A stretch of 64,000 nt of DNA from Caldimonas mangrovi (lineage in GTDB: Bacteria > Pseudomonadota > Gammaproteobacteria > Burkholderiales > Burkholderiaceae_C). Under the pieces are notes generated by a model. It had not been told where the DNA came from. It did not search any database and worked only from the letters and a program-made list of their open reading frames with translations. The position numbers and the translations under genes are program-made. Shown one piece after another: positions 48,278 to 56,907 of this stretch. The stretch covers positions 310,001-374,000 of the forward strand of contig NZ_JAMKFE010000001.1 of assembly GCF_023721835.1 (NCBI RefSeq), written 5' to 3'. Positions within the stretch are counted from its first letter, which is position 1. Every line of letters begins with the position of its first letter.

Positions 48278-48655
48278 TCAGCCCGGGCGCGGGGGGGAGG
48301 GGGGCGTTTCCGCGAGGGCCTGCTTTACGAGCCTGTCGAGTTCGCACTCGAGCGATTCGGCCAGGAAATACGCTTCGAGGTACTTTTCCTGGCGCCCCGC
48401 GGCTTGCCACGCGGTTCTGTCGCCTTCGGCCTTGGACAAGCGGTACTTGACAGATGCGATTTGCTGCTCGGTGATCAGCTTACTCCGCGGGCGACCGGCG
48501 TGGCGGCGGGTTTGGTGTTTGCACGGACCATGCTCCCCTGACCAGGCCACGGCGTCTGTGTGACGCCACACCGATGAGGTCGAGCGCTCACTGTCGCGCC
48601 GGGGGCGGATCCATGTGCTCTGACGCCGGGTCTGCTCGAAGAAGAATCGCAGCAT
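48278..48655 (-). CDS. Small conserved-looking helical protein, N-terminus uncertain
   Basis: The last ~70 residues look genuine: RSKLITEQQIASVKYRLSKA, EGDRTAWQAAGRQEKYLEAY and FLAESLECELDRLVKQAL form charged amphipathic helices. The first ~55 residues of the open frame are Arg/Ser-rich and look like a shadow. A different frame starting at ATG 48531 (VRANTKPAATPVARG) runs into the same point and stops, so the gene may be frameshifted near 48480. Function unknown. Confidence 0.45.
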   Translation of the reverse strand: MLRFFFEQTRRQSTWIRPRRDSERSTSSVWRHTDAVAWSGEHGPCKHQTRRHAGRPRSKLITEQQIASVKYRLSKAEGDRTAWQAAGRQEKYLEAYFLAESLECELDRLVKQALAETPPSPPRPG

Positions 48656-48775
48656 CTCCGCGGTGGCGTCGGGGCCACGGGCGTCTCTCTACCTCGGGCT
48701 CTGAGGTTTGAGGCCAGGCATATTCTCATCAGCGCATCGTTTCCGATGGATATCTCATGCCGGGTCCACATGGCG

Positions 48776-50128
48776 TCAGCGAGAAGAGGGGGCCGGAACC
48801 TGGGGAGGTACTCGGCTCAACAGAACAAGCCCGGCCACCGCGGAGAAGGCGGAAGCCAGGAAAATGCCCAGCTTCGCGCTGCCGATGAGCGGCGCAGCAA
48901 AGGCGAGGTCCGCAATGAAGAGCGCCATCGTAAAACCGATGCCCGCCAAGATGCTTCCTCCTGCGATCTGCCTCCAGCTGAGGTCCGGCGCCCGCACGGC
49001 AAATCCCGCCCGCACGGCCAGCCAGCTGAACGCAAAGACGCCCAGTGGTTTGCCCACGGCGAACCCCGCGAACACGGCGGCCGTCACCGGATGGGCGAAG
49101 TCGTCCCAAGATAGCGACAGTCCGGCGTTGGCGAACGCGAACAGCGGCATGACCGCAAAGGCCACCCAGGGGTGCAGCCCCATTTCGAGCCGCTCGACGG
49201 GTGCCAGCGTCTCTCTCGCAGCCACTTCTGCAATTTGCAGGCTCTTTCGATCCCGAGTACTGCCGCTGCGCAGGTCTTGGGTGGGATGGGCGACCACCCT
49301 TTGCAGGATGGCGTACAGTCGCTTGTCGCTGACCCAGCGGCGGGCCGGTGTCATCAGTCCGAGAATGACGCCGGTGGTTGTCGCATGAATTCCGCAAGCG
49401 TCGATTGCGACCCATGCAAACCCGCCGGCGACGAAGTAGAGCGGGAGGGCCCTGAAGCCGGCCATGGCCATGGCGCGCACAGCAGCTATGCACAGTGCAC
49501 CTGCACCGAGCATGGCCCAGTTCAGTCCATGGCTATATCCAATTGCGACGACGAGGATAGCGCCGATGTCGTCGACGATGGCCAGCGACAGCATGAACAC
49601 GCGCAAGCTTTTCGGAATGCGATCCTTCAACAGTGCCAGACAGGCCACGACAAATGCCGTGTCGGTGGCCATCACGGTGCCCCAGCCGTGCTGACCAGGC
49701 AGTCCCCATTGAAGTGCCAGATACAGCGCAGCCGGCACCACCATGCCTCCGATTGCTGCCACGACCGATAACGCGGCAACCCGCGGCTCGCTCAACTCGC
49801 CCAGCACCAGCTCTCGTTTGAGCTCTAGCGCGACGAGGAAGAAGAACAACGTCATCAAGCCGTCGTTGATCCAATCCTTCAGCGAGCGCCCATAGTCGAG
49901 CGGGCCCACCCGGAATCCGACGTGAACGTCCCACGCGCCGAGAAACTCGGCACTCCACGGCGAGTTGGACAGCGCGAGCGCCGCCGTCGTAGAGAGCAGA
50001 AGGATGGCGCCGGCGGCTGCCTCGATGCGCAGGAACCTCGAGAGCGACGGAGCGAATCGATCAACAAGCGCTTTCGGTAGCCGAGCAAGATCGCGGTCGT
50101 ACGCCGCCCGAGAACTGTCATCGCTCAT
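48776..50128 (-). CDS. nhaA: Na+/H+ antiporter NhaA
   Basis: NhaA exchanges sodium for protons at the inner membrane and is pH-regulated in E. coli. The 450-residue protein has the ion-binding aspartate pair in MLSLAIVDDIGAILVVAIGY, the unwound-helix region VMATDTAFVVACLALL and the late GIGFTMALFIADLAF. About twelve membrane helices are visible. It is longer than E. coli NhaA by a hydrophilic loop (PTQDLRSGSTRDRKSLQIAE) and a Pro/Ser-rich tail. Start at ATG 50128; 50146 is possible. Confidence 0.94.
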   Translation of the reverse strand: MSDDSSRAAYDRDLARLPKALVDRFAPSLSRFLRIEAAAGAILLLSTTAALALSNSPWSAEFLGAWDVHVGFRVGPLDYGRSLKDWINDGLMTLFFFLVALELKRELVLGELSEPRVAALSVVAAIGGMVVPAALYLALQWGLPGQHGWGTVMATDTAFVVACLALLKDRIPKSLRVFMLSLAIVDDIGAILVVAIGYSHGLNWAMLGAGALCIAAVRAMAMAGFRALPLYFVAGGFAWVAIDACGIHATTTGVILGLMTPARRWVSDKRLYAILQRVVAHPTQDLRSGSTRDRKSLQIAEVAARETLAPVERLEMGLHPWVAFAVMPLFAFANAGLSLSWDDFAHPVTAAVFAGFAVGKPLGVFAFSWLAVRAGFAVRAPDLSWRQIAGGSILAGIGFTMALFIADLAFAAPLIGSAKLGIFLASAFSAVAGLVLLSRVPPQVPAPSSR

Positions 50129-50189
50129 ATTCGGCTCGCCGGGCACGGCCGATGGCAGTCAACGCGCCCGACTCGATCTGTCCGCCCTT

Positions 50190-50546
50190 TTAGCCGCTGT
50201 TGACGAGCAGCGCGGCACACGCACCTGCGACAGCAGATATCTGTTCTGGCGTATGCGTACCGGGCACCCGGGCCCAGCCGCCTCTCTCCACGAATTCTCC
50301 CTGCGACCATGTACGGGTTTCCTTCAGTGCAGTGAGGTGGGTACGTGCATCGCCATCTCGTCTAAATTTCTCGACGCAGACGGGCGCTAAGGCAGCGGTC
50401 ACCGCATGGTCGGCACGCATGTTAGCTGCGGTCTCCGCATCTGTGCGCGTGGCCCATCCTGCCCACGTGAACCCGGCGATGACCGTGGCAACGGCTCCGG
50501 TAGCGGCACCGATCAGTGCAGGCTTGATTTGCATGGAAATAGTCAT
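50190..50546 (-). CDS. Membrane-anchored conserved hypothetical protein
   Basis: A 118-residue protein with a GGAGG ribosome site. One N-terminal membrane helix (LIGAATGAVATVIAGFTWAGW) is followed by a soluble part with the pattern AVTAALAPVCVEKFRRD ... WSQGEFVERGGWARVPG ... ISAVAGACAALL. Two cysteines lie in the soluble part. I know similar proteins as uncharacterised in proteobacteria. Confidence 0.75.
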   Translation of the reverse strand: MTISMQIKPALIGAATGAVATVIAGFTWAGWATRTDAETAANMRADHAVTAALAPVCVEKFRRDGDARTHLTALKETRTWSQGEFVERGGWARVPGTHTPEQISAVAGACAALLVNSG

Positions 50547-50794
50547 AGCGGTCCTCCAGTTGCATCAATGTTGATGGCTCGGCAGGTGATCCGGACGCCC
50601 GGCCAGGCACTGAGCATTCGACCTCAATTGAGGCGGCACTAACCAGGACTCAGGGTCGACTTTCCATGGGAATCCCCAGCTGGGCAGTTGCAGGGAGTGT
50701 TGTTGCAGAATGGGATGCGGATGTAGAAGCCGCGTGGGCCCACGCCGACCCCTGGCTGTCCGCCGACGAGCCTTGGCGCGCGCCGAGCAAGCCC

Positions 50795-51376
50795 CTACCT
50801 CGCAGGCAAACGGTTCGCATGCGGGATGGCATCGTCGTTGAACAGCAATGCAGCGCGCATCGCGACCATCTTTCTGCCGAGTTGCTCTGCGCCCAGCTTG
50901 CTCCGCCGGATCATGTCGAACAAGACCGACTGCTCTTGCTCGATGTGGCGGCGGACATTCGTGTCCAGAACGTCAAGGTGCGCGTTGTACAACTCGTCAT
51001 CGGGCTCCATGTCGTCGATCTCCATGACGATCTGCATCGCCACTTGGTGTTCCACATCAAGAACGTTCATCAACGCGTCGTTTCTGACGGCTTCGCGTAC
51101 GGCAGGGTAGAACACCTCATCTTCGATCTGGATCAGCAGGTTCAGCTCGCGCAACAATTCGCCTACTAGCCGCGCCTTGCGGTCTGGCAGCAGGGCCCCT
51201 TGATCGACAGCCGATCCGATGTCATCGAGATCGACGAAGAGACGCAGCAACGCGTCTTGGTATCCACGCAGTACGACCAGTGCGTCGGTATCGTCCGTCG
51301 GCGAGCGTACTCGTTGGGCCTGCACGGGAATGGCGCGGGATGAAGGTTCGTCTCGAACCTGAGGATGGTGACTCAT
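50795..51376 (-). CDS. Hemerythrin-like HHE domain protein lacking one His ligand
   Basis: The 193-residue protein starts at ATG 51376 behind AAGGAG. Its four-helix bundle resembles HHE cation-binding domains: VEHQVAMQIVMEI and VRRHIEQEQSVLFDMIRRSKL supply His and HxxxE. In the helix that should read HxxxE the sequence is LLIQIEDEVFYPAVREAV, so the first His is replaced by Leu. Iron binding may therefore be altered or lost. It lies near the right end of the proposed island, with no partner gene. Confidence 0.8.
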   Translation of the reverse strand: MSHHPQVRDEPSSRAIPVQAQRVRSPTDDTDALVVLRGYQDALLRLFVDLDDIGSAVDQGALLPDRKARLVGELLRELNLLIQIEDEVFYPAVREAVRNDALMNVLDVEHQVAMQIVMEIDDMEPDDELYNAHLDVLDTNVRRHIEQEQSVLFDMIRRSKLGAEQLGRKMVAMRAALLFNDDAIPHANRLPAR

Positions 51377-51853
51377 GACTACTCCTTGCGATGCAGTGTG
51401 CGCCGCTGGTATCTCCAGGGTCGCATGCCGCACCTTCAGTGTCTGTGCCTCGCGCCACATAGCCGGCAGAGCGAAGGACTCTATCGAGTTCATGTTCTTG
51501 ATTGAACCAAGAATGGCGGAAGGGCTTGCACTGAGTACATGGACATCAACGCCCTCGCAGTTTCCTGGCGTCGCGGGCCCGTCGCCTCAGACGCTCATCA
51601 GTAGCCGTTGAAAGATGGCCAGGGACGACCAGCCGTCGTCGGTCGTGAAGAGCTGGTACACAGTCTGGCCAATTCCGAAGTGCGAGCGGAATAAGGTTAT
51701 TGTCAATCAACGGGTTGGAAGGTCGAACGTGTTCCCTTCACCCGTGCATCCCACAGAAGTCGGTGGACTTCTGCGAAGCTTGGTAGAGACCTGAGTGTGT
51801 ACCTGGGTCTTTGCTGCGCAGTGCTCCACGCTTGCGAGCGGCCTGCGCGAAAA
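51377..51853 (+). other. 477-base stretch without a gene; holds the right repeat of the island
   Basis: Open frames here have no recognisable motif. The stretch carries the second copy of the tRNA-Gly 3' sequence at 51732-51751 and an AT-richer patch before it (AATAAGGTTATTGTCAATCAA, near 51690-51710). No tRNA or integrase gene is present. Confidence 0.5.
51732..51751 (+). repeat. Candidate attachment site, right copy
   Basis: TTCCCTTCACCCG at 51732-51744, then TG and CATCC. It matches the tRNA-Gly 3' end at 37701-37720 in direct orientation, 18 of 20 bases. Nothing else of the tRNA is present here, as expected for a partial copy left by site-specific integration. Confidence 0.5.
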
Positions 51854-52654
51854 TCATCCATTCGGGCCGCGTGCGGGTTTCCTGTTCGCTGGTGACACCG
51901 ACCCTGCCGAGACGGTCTCTTCGATGGCGGCTGGCGGCAGCAGGTTCTGCTGGTGGGCCGGTAGCCGCGCTCGCAGTGCCGCAATCTGCGCCTGCTTCTG
52001 GGTGTCGTCGAGGTGGGGGTCATGGTTGATCAACACCGTCTGCATGCTCAGACGTGCCAACAGCATCTCTTGCTCGAAGAAGGCTGCGGCAGTCGTTTCA
52101 CCCAGATGCTGGCGCTGGATACTCTCCACGCGCTCGAAATATTCATTCACCTCCTGCGACGTCTGCGGGGCTTCCATTTGGTGTAGCTGCCGGCTCATGT
52201 CCGCCGAGTATTCGCGGTAGTTCCCCAGCAGCTTCATCACCTCTTCCGCGTCATCGAACGGCAAGCCCTCACGCAGAGCCGCGCGTAGCCGTTCGAGTTC
52301 GTCCGCGGAAGGGCCCGCAGACATGTTCATAAGCAGTGTCTCGATGGCTCGCCGGGTGTCGGCGTTGATGATGAGCCCGCCACCGAAACCAATCTCGAAC
52401 AACTGGGCCGGGTGGAGCCCGGGCATCGAGTTCGGCACGTCTGCGGACAGCCCCGTGAAGGCGACGGTCGGGTTCGGATGCATGGCGCCGGCCCCTGTAT
52501 AGGCATCGGCAGGAGTGGGCGGCGCCAGATCTGCCGCAGCCTTCGGTTGATCTCTGGCAGACGAAGGTGGTTCCTTCCACCACCAACCGGCCGCTCCCAT
52601 CAGCGCGAAAAGCAGACTGGCGACGACGATGCAGCCCCATCGAAAATCCGTCAT
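51854..52654 (-). CDS. Lipase-chaperone (Lif/LimK)-like membrane-anchored foldase
   Basis: The 266-residue protein has an N-terminal membrane anchor (CIVVASLLFALMGAAGWWW), an Ala/Pro linker, and a helical domain with the layout of lipase secretion chaperones: GLIINADTRRAIETLLMNMS, then ELERLRAALREGLPFDDAEEVMKLLGNYREY, and LDDTQKQAQIAALRARLPAH near the end (each cited in part). The canonical RxxFDYxLSA motif is degenerate (RRAIETLLMNMS). Lif proteins fold secreted lipases in the periplasm and usually adjoin their lipase gene; here the upstream neighbour is a PHA-depolymerase-like hydrolase. Confidence 0.7.
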   Translation of the reverse strand: MTDFRWGCIVVASLLFALMGAAGWWWKEPPSSARDQPKAAADLAPPTPADAYTGAGAMHPNPTVAFTGLSADVPNSMPGLHPAQLFEIGFGGGLIINADTRRAIETLLMNMSAGPSADELERLRAALREGLPFDDAEEVMKLLGNYREYSADMSRQLHQMEAPQTSQEVNEYFERVESIQRQHLGETTAAAFFEQEMLLARLSMQTVLINHDPHLDDTQKQAQIAALRARLPAHQQNLLPPAAIEETVSAGSVSPANRKPARGPNG

Positions 52655-52815
52655 GGCTTCACCTCATTGCGCGGCGCGTTGTCCCGAAAGCGTAGAGGAT
52701 TTCGTCGCACAACGAGACATCCTCTGCGCAAACTCGACGAACGAAAGACATGGCGACGCCAAGGGAACTGACGCCGCCACGGTGACCCCTTCGTCGTAAG
52801 CATCTGCGCCGTTGA

Positions 52816-53763
52816 TCAGAACCGGTCGAACCAGGCTTTGATGCCGCTGCGACCGACGGTCGGTGGTCCGAACTCGTGCCCGCCATAGTGCAGCTCCCGA
52901 TCCGTAGGAACGCCTTGCGATTTCAGCTTTTCATGGTATCGGTTCATCGTCGTCACAGGAACGACGAAGTCGAAAACGCCGTGATAGAACTTCGTGGGCG
53001 GGTGGTTGCTTGGCAGCTTGTCCGGGATGAAGCACAGCGGGCCTGAACAGGTGGCGTAAGAACCGGCCACGATGGCCAGCGCGGACCACTCCGAGTTCTT
53101 GTTGAACGTCACTGCCATGCGGCTGGTGTTGTATCCCCCGCTCGAGATGCCGAACGCATAGCGCTTCGTCATGTCGACCGGCCCGTAGGCGCCCATCTTG
53201 GCTTCCTCGAACAGGTCTGGCAGAAAGCAAGCGTCGCTCGAGTACTCGTAGGGAAAAGGAACGTTGGTGTCCCAGAACTGCGTGACGAACCCCACGGTCG
53301 GTGCTTCCGCGGCAATGACCGCGTACTTCTTTCCGGTACCCCTCGGATCGTCGAGCAGCTCATGGAGGACTCGCGAACCGTAGACGGCGCCGAAAGGCTC
53401 CCACCATCGGGAGTCAAAGGGGTTCTGCTGCGGACTGCCGACCGCGACGAAACCGTTGTAGTAGAAGACCACCGGCCACCCTCCTGCGGGTGGCGTGCCT
53501 TCGGGCACTTCGTAGCGCACGTGCCGTGAGATCGGCATACCGACGCAGCCGAACAGCGAGTTGGAGTTGAAGGTGTGCTTGCGTTCCTGGAAAGAACATT
53601 TCCAGTTGCCGATACTGTCGCGGTTGCAGCGCGCAGCCTGTGCGTCGGGCACGTGAGCGATCGAGGCTGCCGCGGTGATTGCAGTCAATGCCAGCAGCTT
53701 CCCCAGTGAAGCGGCTGCCCCTCGCATTGATCTCAACATGAAAAGTCCATGCGTGCGTTCCAT
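52816..53763 (-). CDS. Secreted alpha/beta hydrolase, mcl-PHA-depolymerase-like
   Basis: The 315-residue precursor has a signal peptide ending around HVPDAQAA. The catalytic elements are the nucleophile Ser207 in FGISSGGYNTSRMAV, Asp265 in GVFDFVVPVTTM and His296 in HYGGHEFGPP. The setting SGGYxTSRMAV...ALAIVAGSYATCSGPLC resembles extracellular medium-chain-length polyhydroxyalkanoate depolymerases of Pseudomonas. Several Cys (CNRD, WKCSF, FGCVG, DACF, TCSGPLC) suggest disulfides. The exact polyester or ester substrate is unknown. Confidence 0.8.
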   Translation of the reverse strand: MERTHGLFMLRSMRGAAASLGKLLALTAITAAASIAHVPDAQAARCNRDSIGNWKCSFQERKHTFNSNSLFGCVGMPISRHVRYEVPEGTPPAGGWPVVFYYNGFVAVGSPQQNPFDSRWWEPFGAVYGSRVLHELLDDPRGTGKKYAVIAAEAPTVGFVTQFWDTNVPFPYEYSSDACFLPDLFEEAKMGAYGPVDMTKRYAFGISSGGYNTSRMAVTFNKNSEWSALAIVAGSYATCSGPLCFIPDKLPSNHPPTKFYHGVFDFVVPVTTMNRYHEKLKSQGVPTDRELHYGGHEFGPPTVGRSGIKAWFDRF

Positions 53764-54198
53764 TGGATATGTCCCCTATGAGTGGATGAACGGAAGAGGC
53801 GAACACCCGCTTCTCCTGCTCCAGCAGGTCAAGGCCGCCTCTCTCGCTGTTCATGCGGCTGATGCGACAACGGTCATTGACCCGGGGACACGTTATGGGG
53901 ACGGCTCGCTCGAGCCCATCGGACTATTCCGGTGCGGTTTCCGGAGTTGCACGCTGAGCGTTAACCCTGAACGTAGGGTGTCTCGGCGAGACGCGGAGCC
54001 TCCTATCCGATTGACCAGACCAGTACATGCGGCGAGTGCGTGCCGATGTCCCTCGGTTGACACCCGACGCACGATCGCGTCAATCGGAAGATTCCGAGTG
54101 GGCATCGGTACATGAACACGCTGCAGCGCCGGTCCTTGCTGGTCAGAATGGTCTACGGCGGGGCAACGAGTCCACGCCTGCAACACTAGGAGACGAAC
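53764..54198 (+). other. 435-base divergent intergenic region
   Basis: It lies between the divergent hydrolase and carboxylesterase genes, so it must hold promoters for both. I found no open frame with a recognisable motif and no clear operator. A GGAGACGAAC ribosome site precedes the carboxylesterase ATG. Confidence 0.5.
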
Positions 54199-55956
54199 AT
54201 GGATGAGTCACCTTCGCGCGCGGCCCGCTCGCGTGCCTTGGTTTACGCAGCACTGCTGCTCCTCACAGGCTGGCTGAGCATCGGGGTGGCGCATGCTGCC
54301 TATGACCGCAGCCTGACCCGCACGCTCGACGCCGGGCAGATCCACGGCAAGGTCGATGCGAGCGATACGCACGCCTTTCTCGGCATCCCATTCGCCCAAC
54401 CTCCAGTGGGTGAACTGCGCTGGCGTGCGCCGCAACCGCCTGCCCCCTGGGGCGGCTCGCGTCCGGCGACCACGATGGCGCCGATGTGTGCACAAGTCGG
54501 CAGCTTCTTCGGCGAACCCGACCCGGCCACCTTCGGCCACCCGGTCGGCAGCGAGGACTGCCTATATCTCAACGTCTGGCGGCCCAATTCGACCGCCGAC
54601 GACCTGCCGGTGTTCGTGTGGCTGCACGGTGGCAGCAATTTGAAGGGCACGGCGCGAGAGCCGACCTACAACGGCGCCTACCTGGCTCGCAAGGCCAACA
54701 TGGTGGTGGTGACGGTGCAGTACCGCATGGGCATGTTGGGCTGGCTCAACCACCCGGCCGTGAAAACCGGCAATGCGTTGGACGACTCCGGCAACTTCAC
54801 GACGCTCGACCTCGTGCGTGCCCTGGACTGGGTTCAGGCCAATGCGGGGGCCTTCGGCGGCGACAGGGACCGGGTCACGGTGGCGGGGCAGTCGGCCGGC
54901 TGCATCAACACCTGGGGGCTGCTGCAGTCGCCACTGGCCGCAGGAAAGTTCCATCGTGCCCTGTGCACGTCGGGCATTCCGAACGGCTACCCGCCCGTGA
55001 TTGGGCATGTCGCGGCCAACTACCTGATCGATCGTTTGCTCGTGGACACAGGCCGTGCATCGGATCTGCTGCACGCCGCCGCGCTGCGCGTACTGATGAG
55101 CAATACCCAGATCGCCGAGCTGCTGCGCAGTGCGAGTGCAGCGCAGATCATGAAGTTCTCGCCAGCGCCCGTCGTGCCGGGGCACTTCACGGACGGCACG
55201 GTGATCCGGCGCAGCGGACTGGCCGGGCTGGTGGCCGGCCACTACAACCGCGTGCCGTTGATGATCGGTTCGACTCGCGACGAAGGCGCTTATGCCCTCT
55301 ACCTGGCCGGCATGGGGCGGCCGACGCCGCAGGAGTACTGGCACCTGGCCAACTATGCGCCACCGGGCACCGTGACCTACGATCAGCTCATCAAGCCCGA
55401 GTTCCAGCCGATCTACACGCAGACGCACCAGGTGCTCAGCTATGCTTACGGTCTCATCACCGACAACACGCTGCGGCTGATGCGCCTGACGAGCGGGCCG
55501 AACATGCTGTTCCGCTACAACTTCGACTGGGACGACACACCCGCACCCTGGAAGCAGGCCCTGGGCGCCTTTCACGGGATCGACGTTGCGTTCCTGTTCG
55601 GGAACTTCGTGACCGACCAGCCGCACGTCATGAGGTTCGCGTGGACCAGCGCCAACGAGAGCGCAAGCAGGGCGCTGTCGGACAGGTTCATCCGGCACGT
55701 GGCCAGCTTTGCACGCTACGGCCGCCCGAGCAGGCTGTTCGACGGGCAGACCTACTGGAACGACTGGACCAACTTCACCTGGGGCGACAAGCGCATGGTG
55801 CTGGACAACCGTTCCTACATGTCCTCCGACGACCATCTGTTCTTCTGGCCTCGCTACTCGCTGCTGTCGGCCGAGCAGAAGGAGTTCATCCGGAAGGCGA
55901 TCGACTTCGACGCACTGCCGGCCAACGTCGACCCGTTCCGTGGCGGCATGCGGTGA
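54199..55956 (+). CDS. Secreted type B carboxylesterase
   Basis: The 585-residue precursor has a signal peptide (residues 12-34, ending GVAHAAYD). The family elements are visible: oxyanion-hole WLHGGSN, DCLYLNVW, the nucleophile Ser232 in VTVAGQSAGC, the catalytic Glu in GSTRDEGAYALY and His in GAFHGIDVAFLFGN. These enzymes hydrolyse esters and amides with broad specificity. It stands next to the Lif-like and PHA-depolymerase-like genes on the opposite strand, forming a small secreted-hydrolase locus. Confidence 0.92.
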   Translation: MDESPSRAARSRALVYAALLLLTGWLSIGVAHAAYDRSLTRTLDAGQIHGKVDASDTHAFLGIPFAQPPVGELRWRAPQPPAPWGGSRPATTMAPMCAQVGSFFGEPDPATFGHPVGSEDCLYLNVWRPNSTADDLPVFVWLHGGSNLKGTAREPTYNGAYLARKANMVVVTVQYRMGMLGWLNHPAVKTGNALDDSGNFTTLDLVRALDWVQANAGAFGGDRDRVTVAGQSAGCINTWGLLQSPLAAGKFHRALCTSGIPNGYPPVIGHVAANYLIDRLLVDTGRASDLLHAAALRVLMSNTQIAELLRSASAAQIMKFSPAPVVPGHFTDGTVIRRSGLAGLVAGHYNRVPLMIGSTRDEGAYALYLAGMGRPTPQEYWHLANYAPPGTVTYDQLIKPEFQPIYTQTHQVLSYAYGLITDNTLRLMRLTSGPNMLFRYNFDWDDTPAPWKQALGAFHGIDVAFLFGNFVTDQPHVMRFAWTSANESASRALSDRFIRHVASFARYGRPSRLFDGQTYWNDWTNFTWGDKRMVLDNRSYMSSDDHLFFWPRYSLLSAEQKEFIRKAIDFDALPANVDPFRGGMR

Positions 55957-56093
55957 GCTTCGGCTTGGCAGGCTCGCCGAGCAGGACTGCCGGCAGCTTG
56001 CCGGTCGCGCCGCGCTGTGCTTTGCAACCGGCCGCCTCGGCGGCACGGCTGCAAGCCATGGCGCGGTCCACAGATCGAAAACGGAGACGACGC

Positions 56094-56885
56094 ATGAGGC
56101 GGTTCCGCGGTTCGATGGACGAAGCTGTACGGCGCCCGGGCCGGGCTGGCCTGCCGCGCCTGCAGATCGCAGGAGCGGCGCTGCTGGCCTTCGCCGCCCT
56201 GCCTGCGGCGGCCTGCATCGATGGCAGCCGCGAGAAATTCTTCCTCGCGGCCCAATGGTGCCCATCGGCGGCGGGCGCCCGGGAAGAACACCCCGCCGAG
56301 CCGGCGCAGCAGTTGTCGCTGTACGGGCTGCCGGACACAAGACCGCGTACCGTGAGAGACGCTCGGGACCGGGCGCTGGTGCAGCCGGTACTGGCCGTGG
56401 TCGAGCGAGCCTCGCCGCCGGCCTCAGTGCCGCTCAGCATGCGCCGTGCGCTGCAACTTGTTCCCGACGTGGACGCGACGGCGCGTGCGCATGACATCGA
56501 TCCGCTGCTGCTGCATGCCATCGCCGAAGTCGAGTCGCGCCACGACGAGCGCGCCGTCTCGCCGGCCGGGGCACGCGGGCTGATGCAGGTGATGCCGGCC
56601 ACCGCGCGCCGCTTCGGCGTCCGTGAACCCCACCGCGAACTGCATGACGTGCGCATCAATCTCGGCGCCAGTGCCGCCTACCTCAAGTGGCTGCAACGCC
56701 GCTACGGCAAGGACCTGAAGCTTGTGCTGGCCGCCTACAACGCGGGCGAAGGCGCGGTCGACAAATACGGCCGGCGTGTGCCGCCCTACCCGGAGACGCA
56801 GCGCTACGTTACCGAGGTGCTCGATCGCTACCTGCGCTGGAAACGCCAGCAATCCGAGCTGGCCGTCTCGTCGACGCATCGTTGA
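56094..56885 (+). CDS. Lytic transglycosylase (SLT family) of the type III secretion operon
   Basis: The 263-residue protein has a signal-type segment (residues 23-41, LQIAGAALLAFAALPAAAC). The SLT domain is from about residue 130: catalytic Glu147 in HAIAEVESRHDERAVSP, GARGLMQVMPATARRFGV and LVLAAYNAGEGAVDKYG. Such enzymes cut glycan strands to let the secretion apparatus cross the cell wall. GGAGA precedes the ATG. sctV follows after 22 bases. Confidence 0.92.
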   Translation: MRRFRGSMDEAVRRPGRAGLPRLQIAGAALLAFAALPAAACIDGSREKFFLAAQWCPSAAGAREEHPAEPAQQLSLYGLPDTRPRTVRDARDRALVQPVLAVVERASPPASVPLSMRRALQLVPDVDATARAHDIDPLLLHAIAEVESRHDERAVSPAGARGLMQVMPATARRFGVREPHRELHDVRINLGASAAYLKWLQRRYGKDLKLVLAAYNAGEGAVDKYGRRVPPYPETQRYVTEVLDRYLRWKRQQSELAVSSTHR

Positions 56886-56907
56886 ATCGGCAGCCGCCGT
56901 CCGACGC

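Noticed and set aside
37716-51731. Search for an integrase, transposase or phage gene in the proposed island
   Set aside because: None of the frames shows tyrosine or serine recombinase or transposase motifs, so no mobile element is annotated.
51703-52023. Minus-strand frame overlapping the right repeat
   Set aside because: No motif; overlaps the end of the Lif-like gene in another frame.
53675-54186. Open frames in the divergent region before the carboxylesterase
   Set aside because: Composition and lack of ribosome site suggest chance frames in a promoter region.
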